Below, in pieces: positions 1 through 20,614 of a DNA stretch of 64,000 nt (its first letter is position 1; every line of letters starts with the position of its first letter). Location of the stretch: positions 4,702,733 through 4,766,732 of the forward strand of contig OW285188.1 in the NCBI GenBank assembly GCA_935421135.1, written 5' to 3'. The DNA comes from Bugulina stolonifera. Lineage: Eukaryota; Bryozoa; Gymnolaemata; Cheilostomatida; Bugulidae. Both the position numbers and the translations under genes were made by a program. Under the pieces are notes generated by a model. It was not told where the DNA came from and ran no database searches. It saw only the letters and a program-made list of their open reading frames with translations.

Positions 1-1229
1 TGTTTGTTAATAACATTAATCATTACCTAGTTTTGATCATTCAATGAAGCTGACACATACTATGTTACTTGACGTGACTTTGACTCTTTTTGAACTTTAA
101 CATGATTAAGAGTTTTTGGAAAATTAACTGGCTCAAAAATTCAAGGTTTTTGTATACTAACAGGTTCATTTACCTCAAAGCATGACTATGGTGTTGCAAG
201 AAATCACACTGTAAATTGACTTAGAAATAAAGTATTTCGTGTTTTACAAGGTAATGTTTCAATTTCAATGTGGAGCCTTGATCATCTTGCAGTAAAAGAC
301 AGAGTGTTAGTGTTGTCGATAAGTATTGAAGATACTACTACATGATAGCCAATAATTGTGATTACTCTTAGACCTTGTTCAAATATGCCTGTGTCCCCCT
401 ATTTATATTCATATTCATAACGCATTAATTTAATAGAATTTAGGCCTACCAATTTATATTTTTGCACTCAATTATATGACTGTACAAAATATAATAACTA
501 ATAATTGGATTTTTGCATGGCATATATTCTAAAACTGTCATAAGAAGTAAGACCATAGAATGCTTGATGTATTTAAAATGGAAACGTTATGGGATTATGT
601 TTATTATATCAATCTAATAGCAATATGATTTACTTTAATCAATGTAACAGATGGTTACAGTGACTATGATTCCATCTGTCTAAGAATCTATGTCCTCATC
701 TACAATTGATATAATAATACATATTCCAGTAATTTTGGTTTTGAGTTGTGTAGGCCTACCAGAGTTTGAAGAGGGACAATGTGGGCTAAATCATCAGTTA
801 TGGCATATTCCTGTAAAGGTACAAATGTTAGCTGTCAAGTAATGGATTACATCGCACCATAATTTCATTTACCACTGCAAGGTTTCATTGCAGGGATTTA
901 TGTAGCAGTTTGTTTCTATTACTAAACTGTATGATTACATTGAAGCCCTTTGCTGACAGTTGTAGTCGTAAACTGCGATACTAAAATAGTCCATAAGGTT
1001 GAAGAAATCAATTTTCCTCATCTGAAATATTTGCTATCATAGATTAGACTTCTGTAGACTAAAGCTTGTATGTTAAACTCCTTAGGCTAGAAGGAAGTAT
1101 CCACATTTATCCATATGTAACACCACCAGGGTAGTGCATGAGTGGCAGCTGAGAGAGTACACCGCTGCTTGTCTCCTGTTCCCGGCACCAGCTATATTCC
1201 TGAACTACTGGCTCTCCTACAGTCACACA
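1..1229. other. Upstream flank of CSK
   Basis: AT-rich DNA with no reading frame or splice-bounded exon that I can support. It should contain the promoter and 5' UTR of the CSK gene that begins at 1230, but I see no TATA box or other core element that fixes a start site. Several copies of the palindromic word TAGGCCTA occur (near 450, 752 and, further on, 1480). Confidence 0.5.
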
Positions 1230-8442
<7,213 letters not shown>

Positions 8443-9400
8443 TAGGAAATGTTAATAACATGAGAGATGATGGAAATGTTTTATTGTATTGTAACAACCT
8501 GGATATTATTTTAACTTGTATGTATTTACATACGGTACTAATTAGTTATATATTAGCTGGTAGAACTGGCTGAAAGCACATGAGAGATATATCAACTGCA
8601 TACATTCATCGCCAGAACTCACCTTGTTGTAGATGTTAAAACCTACCAGTAATTTATCTGGTTCACTACTAATGTTATGTATTACTAATTTAATTTTGCT
8701 TAGTAAGTTGATGGTTCTACAGGCCTATTACTGGTCCATACTATTTGTAATCCCCTTGGCCATTGAGTTCCTACATACATATATCATGTATAAACAGCAG
8801 CTACATGTGAGCATTTACTCTTTGCTAAGTACATGTATGTCTCCAGTTTAAACTAGTTATAATTACATGTATTTTAGAAGTTTTCAACTCAGCTAACTGT
8901 TATATTTTTATAGAGCCAGCTAAACAGTAAGCAACCCAAGTGTTACTATATTATATACTATTATAACAGTTGCTATGAATTACAACACCATAGATAATGA
9001 ATCTGCTATGTAACCATCTTATGTACTTGTATCTGTTTATCTAAGTTGTATATATTATATACATTGTAGAAGTAGTGTTGGTCCACTTCCAGTCAGTTAT
9101 TACATATGGAAAAAATAACATGCTAGAATACGTGTTTGTGTACTACATGTATGTACCATGGAGTATTGGAATATAACATGTAACAATAATAATACTGTGA
9201 ATTATATACAAGCATATGCAATAAGTAATAATTATCACACACACCTGTCAGAAAGAAGTAAAAGCTGGAGGATGCAATCAGCAAACTTTTCGTTGATAGA
9301 CACAGCCATATTTATAAGCACAATTAACTGGACATATAAGTCAATAATGACACCAAGGTTTAAAAATCTATAAAATATCATAAACCAAGCTGTAGAAGTC

Positions 9401-9470
9401 TTTGGGAGAGATTCTTTGGACTTGTTCACAGGATTTACCCTGAACAAATCTAAAAAATCTCCCAATAATA
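9401..9470. repeat. Imperfect hairpin
   Basis: Left arm begins TTTGGGAGAGATTCTTTGGA; the right arm ends with its near reverse complement, AAAAAATCTCCCAA. The loop is short. Possibly a decayed foldback element. Confidence 0.55.
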
Positions 9471-9515
9471 ATGTAATATTGTAGTCATAGTCATGAACCC
9501 AGGAATATAAAGCAA

Positions 9516-9582
9516 AACCTTATTAGTGAGTTGTCCTCTCTTTTACTGAAAGTAGAAAGAGAGAGCAACTCACACAAGGTTA
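9516..9582. repeat. GTTGTC-type mini-hairpin
   Basis: Arms GAGTTGTCCTCTCTTTT and AAAGAGAGAGCAACTC face each other across a short loop, with outer bases AACCTT/AAGGTT also paired. It belongs to the recurrent GTTGTC...GACAAC hairpin family seen near 22087, 22200, 46248 and 58981. Confidence 0.65.
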
Positions 9583-11026
9583 ACTATCTTACATGTGGCC
9601 TTTCCTCACTGTATTCGTATTTAATTTTTCAGAGTTTTTGACCAAGATACAAAGTAAAAAGGGGTTTGACCAAGAATACACTAGTATGACATGCTAATTA
9701 TTCTAAACATGACTTGGAGGTGACCATGTTATTTACCATTTGTATAAGCATTAGAAACAGTTGTCTAGCAGGAGATGAATGTTTTCATTTCAAGCACTAA
9801 AACAATATAATGAGACATACATTGTTATTGTAACAATACCTTCCGTTTATTAATATAACATAATTATTATCTTGGATGAGTAAGAATGGTACAAGTATAA
9901 ATAACAGTCATGATATAATATGTCAAGTACATGCACATCTGCGCCATGATTTCCTCTATCAAATAAAATTGTTCTAAGAATATTAATAAAACCGTGCTAC
10001 CAAAATTCCCAAACTTTTTTAAAATAAATTTTTATCATAATTAAAATGGCTATGATAGTGTGAAGGAATAATGATCACAGATCATAATGGAACAATCGCA
10101 AACAAGCTCAACTAGCCACATTTGTGAGTCAGCATACTGACACTCCATGTCCTAGGAAGTGACAGGCTAAGAACATAGACTATCTAGCTTGCTTTAATAC
10201 CTACTAGATTCTTTATAGGAGTTTATAAAAATTTTCAAAATACAAAAAATGGTGTCAAAATTTAGCATAGTAAGAATAACGATGAGTAAATATTTGAGTA
10301 GAAATAGTATGTGCACTATACACCCATAACCTCAAGACTGCATAGCACCTGCGTAGGGTTATATGTAAGATTGGACCATGTCATCCAAGCACCTGCACCA
10401 ACTAGTGACACTGAAGGCAAGTTGTTGACATGTGATAGTGACATCAAGTTCCATGGCAAGTATGTCATGAGATAAATGCAGAAATTCTCATCAATAAACT
10501 GGTCTACAAGGAAGATAACATCATGATCATCAGCTGTGTTCAATATACTGTTATACAAACACACAATTCCAACTAAACTTGTGGAAATATTCCAGAAATC
10601 TTCTGAGCTAGAGGAAACTTGGTTCTTCCAGTGTTTACTAGTAAATGGTAAATTAAAGAGTTTCAGCAGAGAGGAAAGTAAATAGCCCGAGTCTTGGAGT
10701 AGTGAAAACCTAGGATAAACCTACGTGTATGTTGTCTTACATGTATTCAAATATATGTAATTCTCAGCTATCACACCGTACATAAACAACACATTGGAAG
10801 TTGTCTATCAACGCCAATAGATTGGCTAATAACCAGACTACACTGTAGCATATGAGACACAAGCCACTATGTACAGGTTTAAAGAGACAACTCCAAGGAG
10901 CCCCAACCAAAAGTAAGGAAAGATAACTCCAAGCTAATAATAAGTCCTGGAATATGCCAAGTTGTATACCCAGTGAAAGATAATATTATGGATGAAAATA
11001 GAAATAGACTTACCTAATCAGATGAG

Positions 11027-14000
11027 TTATACAGCATGAGTACCATTAGCTACTGTGCCTTGCTGAGCCATCTGTGCTTGCATCTGGGCCAACATTGCCT
11101 GCATCTTCCTCAGCTGAAAGTGGAGTAAGTCAAAGTGATGAGATTATTTGTTAACTGCATATGCTCTGTGTATCTATTCTACGATAGCAAACATGTAACT
11201 TGTGGGTCGAACCTACCTCTGCCTCCTTTTCAGCTAGCGCCCTCTCTTTATCACCTTCCCCATTGAGTTGTGCAGCTGGAGGCTGAGCTTGAGCTCTTCT
11301 TGAGCTACAAATATCACACAAAACTTAATTAACAATGAACTATGTAGAGGTCAGAGCACACTGATAGACCATAGGTCATATAATGTACAGACATGATTAC
11401 ACAATAGCAACCAAGCATCTCACACATCTCTTGTAAACCATGTGAGAATGTAAACAAAATTTTACCAATGAGAAAACATGAAAACTGCTAAATGTAACAC
11501 ACATACGTGTATCATAAATACATCTATAGTGTATATAATGTATATACATGTACACTGGGTATTATAGATGTATGTATTACATAAACAATCAAAGGATTGA
11601 CTTACATGTAGTTTGATTTTCTAAAATTAAAATTTCCATTATTAATTTGTGTCTACTTCTCACTAAACCAAATCAGTATCAACTAACAGTCCAGAAAATA
11701 TTAGCAATATTTATGGAAAATATTAAATTACAATCAAAAAGCAAACAGAATATAAACTAAAGGCAGGTAGATCTACTCTGCTATTAACACTACGACCACC
11801 ACCACTATCATCACCAGCCATCTAAGATGGTGGTTACACAGGCTACAGACTACAGTGTCTAAACTAGCAAACCTAACAGGGGTTAGAGGTACCTTTGGTC
11901 ATGATCATCACTGTAACAGTATACAAAATAAAGTGTAATAGGAATGGTGTTCTCTCTGACATAATACATAACAGACAGTACCAATACTGTAGGATACTAG
12001 GATAATTAACTACCTTGGTATAAAGTACATGTACATTGTAGCGTGCATTATAAATTGCAATACCATTAGGAGAGTATGGCAACAGAGTCACCTAGTATAT
12101 GGCACCAACACAATCTGGGATCAATCTAACACTCTTCAATGGGGAAACATGGGGTTCAAGATAATTGGTTCACACAGCCCTACCCAAATCAACCAATAGG
12201 AGTTAACATAACTATTTACAAAATTAATGAAGGTATTGCAGTGGTGGATATTCCAAGAGAATATAACTACCAAAAATAAACCTGCTGAGAGGGGTGGAGC
12301 TTATAAAGAATCTATGCCATCGAGGAGCACTGGCAAGGTTTCCTCCAAATTACTAGAAAGGTGGGAAACTGAGTAGGTGTATACAGCTAGTTATACTATG
12401 TTAAGAGCTCAGGTTCGTTCTACTCAGTGTAGTTACCTAGTAGAAACTAGGGATTAGTAAAGCTGGGCTACTAAAGAAGCAGGGTTAGCACAAGCCACAC
12501 AGCATTATATAAGCTAAGAGACTACAGTCAAGGTCATACTAAGTGTACAAACAACCTTTGTTTCCTTCCAGAATCTCTCTCATCAACCTCTCTGAAATTA
12601 GTGAGAAAAATAACAATACATGCACAGCGTTAATATAGATTACTGGTGGGCGGCTTGTACTGTGGACTTCTGATACAAGCAGGCGTAGACTAGGCTACTG
12701 GTAGGGTGGACTGCTTGTAGGGGTAGACTCATAGGATAAATGTGGACTGATGGGTATTTACAGAGCAGTATTTGCAGGACTGGAATGATACGCTGAAGCA
12801 ATGGATGTGTATCAGGAGATGGGATTTCATTGTTGGACAGAATGGAGGAAGGCTTCAGACTAACTGGCATAGGAAGCTCCTTCAGGACACCTTAACTCAC
12901 TAGTATAGTAATAGTACTGGTTACATATACACTGTACATACAATTATGACATTTACTCACCCACCACTACATGACCAAACCACAACATGATGTATCTAGT
13001 AAAAATACATCCTATAACCCATAACAGTAGAGCAGATCATGTATGGTTGCCTTTAAGGACTTCCAATTTCTGATAAACTTTTTTGAACAGAAGCAATTAG
13101 TCAGTTAACATGTAGCCAGGTTGATACATAGCTAGATTATGTAGATATGCTATGCATTATGGGAAGGAAATGGGGAGATATCTCTATACGACCATCTAGT
13201 AGTTTAGTAAACATCTAGAGGACTAGAAGGTGAACCATCCACACATCCTACTAACAAACCACACAAACGTCTACCTGTAAATCTATAGGTTGCTAATACT
13301 GTACACACACACTATCAGACTACTATCACTAATGAGCATGCAACGGGAGAGTCGTATGTTGACACATACCCCGGTCCACTAAGTCGTTCAGATCTGAAGT
13401 TCTCGTAGTGTACCTCGTGTGTCACTTCTTGTAGGTCCTGCATGTGAGTTCTGTAACACAATGCAGAGCATAGTACAGGGGAGATAACAACCAACTTGTA
13501 GCATAGTACAGGGGAGATAACTAACTAGTAGTATGGTACCACAAGGACATGTCTACGAGTATCATGTCACCTGAGAGGATAACTTACATAAGCATAGTCC
13601 TGAGTTTGATAAAGTCGCAGTGTTCAGGGTTCTCTACTTCTACCACACCCCACGGGTACATACGACCTCTAACCTTACGACCTTTCACCTCTATGATCTG
13701 ATTGGAGCCGACCACAGCGAATGGCATAGCAGTCTGTAATACAAGATATGCTGACTAGCTTACCACAAATTCCATGTAACTATAGTAAATATATAGATGC
13801 CAGATCACATTTAACAGTTTGCTAGCTGACATACTGCATGCACTATCAGCAGAATAGCTGCATGACAGTTGTATAATGAAACCTTAAAGGGACACAACTC
13901 CTGGGGGAAATACTGTTAATAGTAGAGGCTAGACGAAAATACAGTCAATTATTGAGTCTAACATGCAGACATAAGTGCTTATATATCTTAAAAAGAATTA

Positions 14001-17000
14001 GTGCACTAAGTAGTCAATTCATATCATAGTTTACACTTGACATCTGTTACTAATTGACTAGAGAGTAAACATAGACCAGCAGTGGCACTGTATATACACA
14101 ATGAGTAGCTGCAGAGAGTAATACTGACATGTAAACACATGTACTATTAATAACAGTTCATTCTGCCAGTCATGGAGGGGAGACAACTACTAACTCACCT
14201 TCAGCTGATCACACTGTAGCTTGAATTCCTCATCTTCATCCTCATCGCAGTCGGGGAGGGTGTAGATGTTTATTCCATTGACCCGTATTTCCTCTAAAAT
14301 CTATAAGCAAGATGTAGGGAAAGTGTACAAAGTCTTACATCCAACTAACATGTATATAGAGAATCTGTGCTTACATGTACAGTAGTAGAGCCGTGTATGA
14401 CACTGTGATACTAGTTCCATCTGCTGCACAGTATATTATATCCTGCTTATACTGTATCATACATGTATATTAGCCATGTTATTGGATTTCAATAACATGA
14501 ATAACATGTACATGTGAATAACAATGCAAACTATATGTATGATAGACAGTCATATTTCCACTTACTTTTTTCTTGAGTTTTTGAACTTCTATTTTGGTGA
14601 GAGTGTCTGCTTTAGCAATGACGGGTACGATATTCACTTTGTAGTGGGCTGCCTTCATGAAAGCTATATCCAGTGGTTTCAACCTACATGTATACATCAT
14701 ATAGCTAATGGATATGTACACACATACAGACATACCAGAGCGTACATGTAAGTGTATGATAGATGCATACAGGAAGTTCAACTCTTGTTACTAATCTAGT
14801 ATAATTGCTAGCTACTATGTTACAGGGCCTGGACGAGTACTAAAGCATGCTCCTTGTACAGTAGATGACAAACTCATTCACTAAATGAAGGGAATGCATT
14901 ATAGACTAGATATTAGTATTGTTATCTGACTAGTCAAATGATAACTAGTATAGGTAGAAGGTAGAGGAAGAGTATAATATATATATTAAGAGGAACAATA
15001 AACTAATGTAGTGTCCAATGTTTACTACTCAATGGTCATTTACTACTCCATGGTCATCATGTAACATACACATAACATACACATATCATTCATATATTCA
15101 GCTCCGCTAACATATCTAAACCATACTCGCAACTCATACTATACAAGAGTGGTTTAGGATGGGGATTCTTTGTACTTATTACTATTGTCATTGTTTACTG
15201 TTTCTAAAGTTATCAGCCAGCCCAATGTGACTGAGGTGTACAGGGAGTGGCTGACACAAGACACAGGTGCTAGCGTTACACCATCTACTAACTTTATATA
15301 TTAATATGTAAATTACTTATGAAATGGGATAGCTTTGGTATGCATACTGGACTATCCATTATACATGTACGACTTATCCTTGTACATTAGTTTCAAATCA
15401 GGACAAAACATGCATTTAGCTGCATCTTGAACATAAGGAAGGTTAGTGGGGGGGGGGGCAGTGCCCTCCCACTAACCACTAAAACTTTAGATATTTCTTA
15501 CCCGTGACCAGCGGGGCTGATGAAATAGAAACAAGCATGTACTCTGTTATCTGTTATGTTTCTCCTGTTGAGTCCACTCTCATCATTTAGGTATCTCTCA
15601 AACTGCTCATCTATGTACTGTAGTATGGAGGCGTAGCTACAAATACACATAATATAATAGGTACATACTATAGAGTACACAGTAATATAGGTACATACTA
15701 TAGAGTACACAGTAATATAGGTACATACTATAGGGTGCACAGGCTATATAATGCTATGTATATCTGTCATTGCTGACTACACCTAATTGCATATTCAAAC
15801 GAATATCTCAGATCAGAATTCACACATTTCATTTGCAGTTAATTAAGCCACTCTACTGCACTAAATTATAAAATATATCATGGGTATCTACACATAGATT
15901 GAACAATAACATGACCTAATTAAAAAGAACTATCTCTTGACCTACAAACACATTATAATTATGGATTAAACTATACTTGTGATATTTACTTTGGGATTTT
16001 GATAGTAACTCCATTGATCTAGCATTTAGCACTGGGCTAATACAAGCCATTCAGATAAATTATAAATAGGAAATATAAATTATCAACAGAATAGGTCAAG
16101 TATATAGGCTATTATTATTTGCAATGTAGATAGAGTAATAGCATGACATTTCTACTTCTATACTAGATAGTTTGGTAAACATGCTGGTATATGAATAAGA
16201 CACAATATTACTAGGTTAGTAGCTCAATGTTACTAGAGTATCACCATCCGAGTGTAACTGTAGTACTAGTAACCTATACTATGCAGAACAGTGTAGCTAG
16301 GCTACTAGTACCACCACCAACTCACCATTCTTCTGTATTAATGGAATCACCAAAACCAGGTGTATCAACAACCGTTAGCCTCAGTTTCACACCCCTCTCT
16401 TCGATTTCTACGGAGGAGGCGTCGATCTTCACTGTCTGTTTGATCTTATCTGTGTATAGGAAATAGCAGACTTAAAACACAGCGTGCCTTTCTCACTCAC
16501 TCACTTCCACATAGTTATAAATAGATACACCTTGACAACAGAAGAACACGGCAGGCTATCTTAGTTGACATGATACCAAACCATTACAATAAGGTTATTA
16601 AATTTAAAATTGAATTCGTGTTAGGTATGCATGTGGAAGGAAGTACATAATATGCACTGTAGTACTTCAGTCACAGGGTTCACTAAGAGTAACTTCTGCT
16701 TGGATGTGAGAGAGTAATACAGAGATATGTATCTTAGATACAACTCTAATAGTCAATGGTTGATACAAGTCACATTCACATTCACAGCGAATACAGAACT
16801 ACTGTATAACTACTCTACCATGTAACTCCATAACATGTAATGGTTGTATTGACAGGCGGAGGGAGATGAACTTTTCACCTTGACCTACTCACACAGAGAT
16901 AATCCAGCAATCTTATGGTTCTCAGAACTAGAGCTGCATAATCCAATGCAATCATGCATGATTGTGTGTGTGTACAATCATTTACTTATCAACTCATGAT

Positions 17001-20000
17001 TACTGTGTCATGGAAACTGGGCAGTGGATACAAGTGGTCACCTTGTGTCACACCAACAGTACTGCCTTTAGAACCTGCTGTATGATAACCTGTACCAACA
17101 CTTACCAATTGCATTTGGAATCTGTCTTTCTGGGTAGAGATCTGTGAGGAATAGATTATTTACCAAAGTGGATTTTCCAAGACCAGACTCACCTGAAGAG
17201 AGAAAACATACATGGATATCACAATATGGACCAACAAGGAGGTACCAGGAGGTATAGTAGGCCAGATACCACACTGGAAGAGTTGTAGGTTCACCACTCA
17301 CTGCATACCAACAGGCATTTGATGGATGAAGGGCTGCAGCCTGTCAACTGACTGAATTCATAGAATACCAACTCACATCCTGACAATTTATCACCTTCAA
17401 ATATTCCTTGCCTAAGCTAGAGTAACGCGGGTTTAAAGTGACAAGTAACTGCAAAATATGACAGGTAGCATTATATATAGGGATAGCGATGATAATTAAT
17501 TAGTGGTGGCAGGGGCCAACTATGGTAGGGGGCCATCAAGGTATAGTATACCAGTAGTAGAGGTTTAGTATACCAGTCTGAATGTCAAGATTACACTACG
17601 CATGACACGAATGTGTATAAGATAGAGAGACCAGCAGAAGTGAGTGAAGGACTCTATGCATTCTACAGTATTATAGGCCTACAGTGTTCATTCAATCAAT
17701 GTAGGCTATAACAAGCAAACTGATGCAGCTGTAAATTATGTTCCTCTTTGTAAGTGTTATGATTGTAGACAAACAGACTAAATAGCTGCAATGCTAAAAC
17801 AAAACTGCCTGACACTATTGTAATAATATGTGTGTTAGTTGATATGTGACAGATAATAATATTATTCCTATGAATGACTAGAAGTCATTGGTATCTCAAT
17901 GTCCAAGAAATCTGGACTGTGAGCATTACTAGTCTGATGGAGTGCACAGTGATACTCTCACTCCATTTCAAAGGCCAGCACATGTGTCAACTTTGATATC
18001 GCAATCACGTGAGACATGAATGGAATATGATGGTAGTGTTCTACTCACCTACAACCATTAGAGTAAATTCAAAACCTTTCTTCACAGACTTTCTGTGTAC
18101 TTGGTTGGGGAGGTTAGCAAAGCCCACATATCCTGGGGTCTCCGGGTTAGAGAACTATGGTATGTGGAAGTAACAACTCTTAGCAGATTTACAAACATGT
18201 AGGTACAGTTACAGGTACAGTTAAGTAGATCTATCATCAACATTCTAGAGCAATAAGAAAAACTAAATTTAATAAAACATCTTCTCAGAATAATATTGAC
18301 TGCACAGATGGTGATGCTTGGTAATATCAATACACATTAGCTGTTCTACACTGTATAAATACAAGTAAATGGTGCGATAGAACCCATTAGAAGAAAAATA
18401 GCTTACCGATCTGCCTTCTGTAATTCCAGAACACATGCAAAAGAAACAGAAAATAAATTAGCAATAATAGATTAGCCCTGCACACACATTGTGTTACATT
18501 CGATTGGGTAAAACTATTATATATAATAGTAATGAAATGAGTTGAGATACAGATTTACTCAAGTTATTAATATGAGTGGAATAGACTCATATTAGTAACT
18601 TGAGTAAATCTGTACTCTACTGTCTCAATTCAACTCATTATTATGAACATAGGCCTACATGTATTTGTTTATCCTATTATACTAATGATGAAAACAATTA
18701 ATGATTCATTGAAAACAAAACAAGCTTTGAAGATACAATTATTTTCTACTATTAGGCTACTAAGTTGGTGAGCAATATCTAGTCTTACATATATATTTTC
18801 TACCATAGGTCAATATATAGCTGCACTATCGAATGCATTTAAACGGTATATACACGGACTAAAATAGATACGATATGACGGTTTCTACATAAATTAGCTT
18901 GTCAATTTAAGGGTTTCTATACTTTCACATGATGTACATGTATATAATAGGCAACATGTACATGGAGTTTATTGTTGCGTTGCAGTAGTAGGTTACATCT
19001 ACGTCAAGTATCAGTCTTGCAGTAACTATTGGACGGAATTTACTATGCAGATGATAGGCTCTACTGTTCCCTTGTGGCTCTGCATGGATCACATATATGT
19101 AGGTCTACTAATAGGCGTCCTATATTATCTGTTAAAATTAATGTAATGACTGCAATTATAGAACAACTCTATGATGCACCATCAGACTGGGAAAATTTGT
19201 ATAAGAAATGTAGCCATTACATTAAATATTTACAATCTGCGGTATGTCAGTGAGGTTTTAATTACGATTAAAAAATCAGAAGCAAACAAGATGAGTGTGA
19301 TATGAAAGGTGTGAGATAGTTCGATGTGCAGTTAGGTGCAGAAGTGGAGAACTTTGTTTGGAAATAGTTGATATAAAATGTTAGTAGCACCCACTTTAAC
19401 TTTCTATCTTCTTCACTATTAAGCCATTAAAACGGTTAAGTACTGAGTCAAGCTGAATGTGGAGATTCCAAAAATATATATACACGTGTAGTTTAATAAC
19501 TTGTTGAAAAGTAGTTCACTAATTTAGTTATTACTACTGCTGCAACTGCTTACATTCACATATACTGTAGGCCTACTTACTACTTATATTATATTATTCA
19601 CATTAGGTAAATCTAGTTGAGACAGCTATGTACATGTATATAGGCCTATATCAAAAGTTGCCGACCTATTTTGCTTATAATTCCTTGATTTAGGCCTGAA
19701 ATTTAGTACCTGCATTGATAGACTTAAAGATATAGAACAACAATATATATTAATACATGCCTAATTAATTTTAGGCCATAGTGATAGTTATAACATAAAA
19801 TCTATTTATTAGTAGGCTATACTATTAGGCCTAATAGGGCCATAATTATGGTAATTTAATATTAATAATACAAAAGAATAATATTATGATATAAAAATTT
19901 ATCAAATAGCCTATATAATATTGTAAATAATTATTAACACTATGACTATAACTATTAATTATCTATAAATCATAATTTAAATAATAAATGACCTACTAAA

Positions 20001-20351
20001 GCTAAATCTACATGGACAACTCTGACTGTAGATTTTATCACCATATTCTTCTACTTAAAATGTACCCAGAATATCAGTAGATTATTACAAGTCATGTACT
20101 TGTAGTTTAGAGTTAAACAAGTATTTTCTAGATATCAAAACTAAAATAAAAGTTCTTTGTTTTTGCTAGCAAACATAAAGTCGAAACAACAACCCATGAA
20201 GATGAACATCAGATCATACATCATTCATACATCAACAGAACATGACAGATGTGCATCTACAAACATGAGATGAGTAAAAATTTGTCATAGTACAATAGTA
20301 ACAAAATTATTTACAAACAAAAATAGTTTCGCCATAATTACCTGTAGCCAT
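11027..20351 (-). CDS. SEPT2: SEPT2-class septin, 12 exons, 364 aa
   Basis: GTP-binding cytoskeletal protein that assembles into filaments and rings. Exons from the 5' end: 20342-20351, 18407-18417, 18049-18154, 17106-17192, 16326-16449, 15502-15636, 14566-14683, 14199-14300, 13588-13733, 13370-13450, 11217-11304, 11027-11113. Phase is continuous and length 364 aa (human SEPT2 361). Visible: [20 protein letters not shown] at the N-terminus, P-loop GESGLGKS (about 43-50), switch II DTPGFGD (about 100), AKAD G4 motif (about 181), the septin unique element around [32 protein letters not shown] as in SEPT2, and a short C-terminal coiled coil ([20 protein letters not shown]). The first coding exon is 10 nt and the second 11 nt. 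The gene is head-to-head with WDR59. Subgroup placement (SEPT1/2/4/5 class) rests on motif likeness, not on a tree. Confidence 0.94.
15655..15745. repeat. 30-bp tandem repeat, 3 copies, septin intron
   Basis: Three near-identical 30-bp units each beginning GGTACATACTATAG lie about 20 bp upstream (on the - strand) of the exon 15502-15636. Confidence 0.85.
18407..18417 (-). other. SEPT2: 11-nt microexon of the septin gene
   Basis: AAGGCAGATCG lies between an acceptor (TTACAG) and a donor (GTAAGC) on the - strand. Joined to the 10-nt start exon ATGGCTACAG it makes exactly 21 nt, giving MATEGRS in frame with [10 protein letters not shown]. Without it the reading frame is lost. Confidence 0.75.
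18535..18645. mobile_element. Foldback/hairpin element, septin intron
   Basis: Inverted arms of about 45 bp both contain ACAGATTTACTCAAGTTA (or its complement) and meet at ATATGAG...CTCATAT. The outer ends are AATGAGTTGA and TCAACTCATT. One arm has a short insertion. This is a candidate MITE, with no clear target duplication. Confidence 0.6.
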
Positions 20352-20614
20352 TATAAAAAAACAATTAGCAAAAATTTACAGAATGACGAATCCTTATGTA
20401 GAGATATGATCGATTCTGTTTCCACCAGCAGAATTCTGGAAGAGAAAAAATAATATTGAGAGTTGCCCGAGGAGGTCTTCGTAACAGACTATCGATGGCA
20501 CATCTATAATGCCTCAGACTTGCGGAGAGATCATATAATTATTTAGGTCAATGCAGAGAGGATATTGCTACCTCTTGTTTCAAAGAGTTTAATATACAAC
20601 TAAATGTAGCCGAA
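20352..20614. promoter_or_regulatory. Shared divergent promoter of septin and WDR59 (inferred)
   Basis: The two start codons are separated by 263 bp and point away from each other, so this DNA must hold both 5' UTRs and core promoters unless upstream non-coding exons exist. I see no TATA box in a suitable position. CpG-containing words (CCCGAGG, CTTCGTAA, TATCGATGG, CTTGCGG) cluster between 20464 and 20526. It may contain overlapping transcripts. Confidence 0.55.

Larger units (their letters stand above)
8443..11026. other. Convergent spacer between CSK and the septin gene
   Basis: Both flanking genes end here, so the spacer holds their 3' UTRs. AATAAA words lie on the + strand at 9962 and 9985 and one on the - strand near 9846-9851, but I cannot assign them. 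Two hairpins (9401-9470 and 9516-9582) are listed separately. No further coding exon is supported. Confidence 0.55.
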
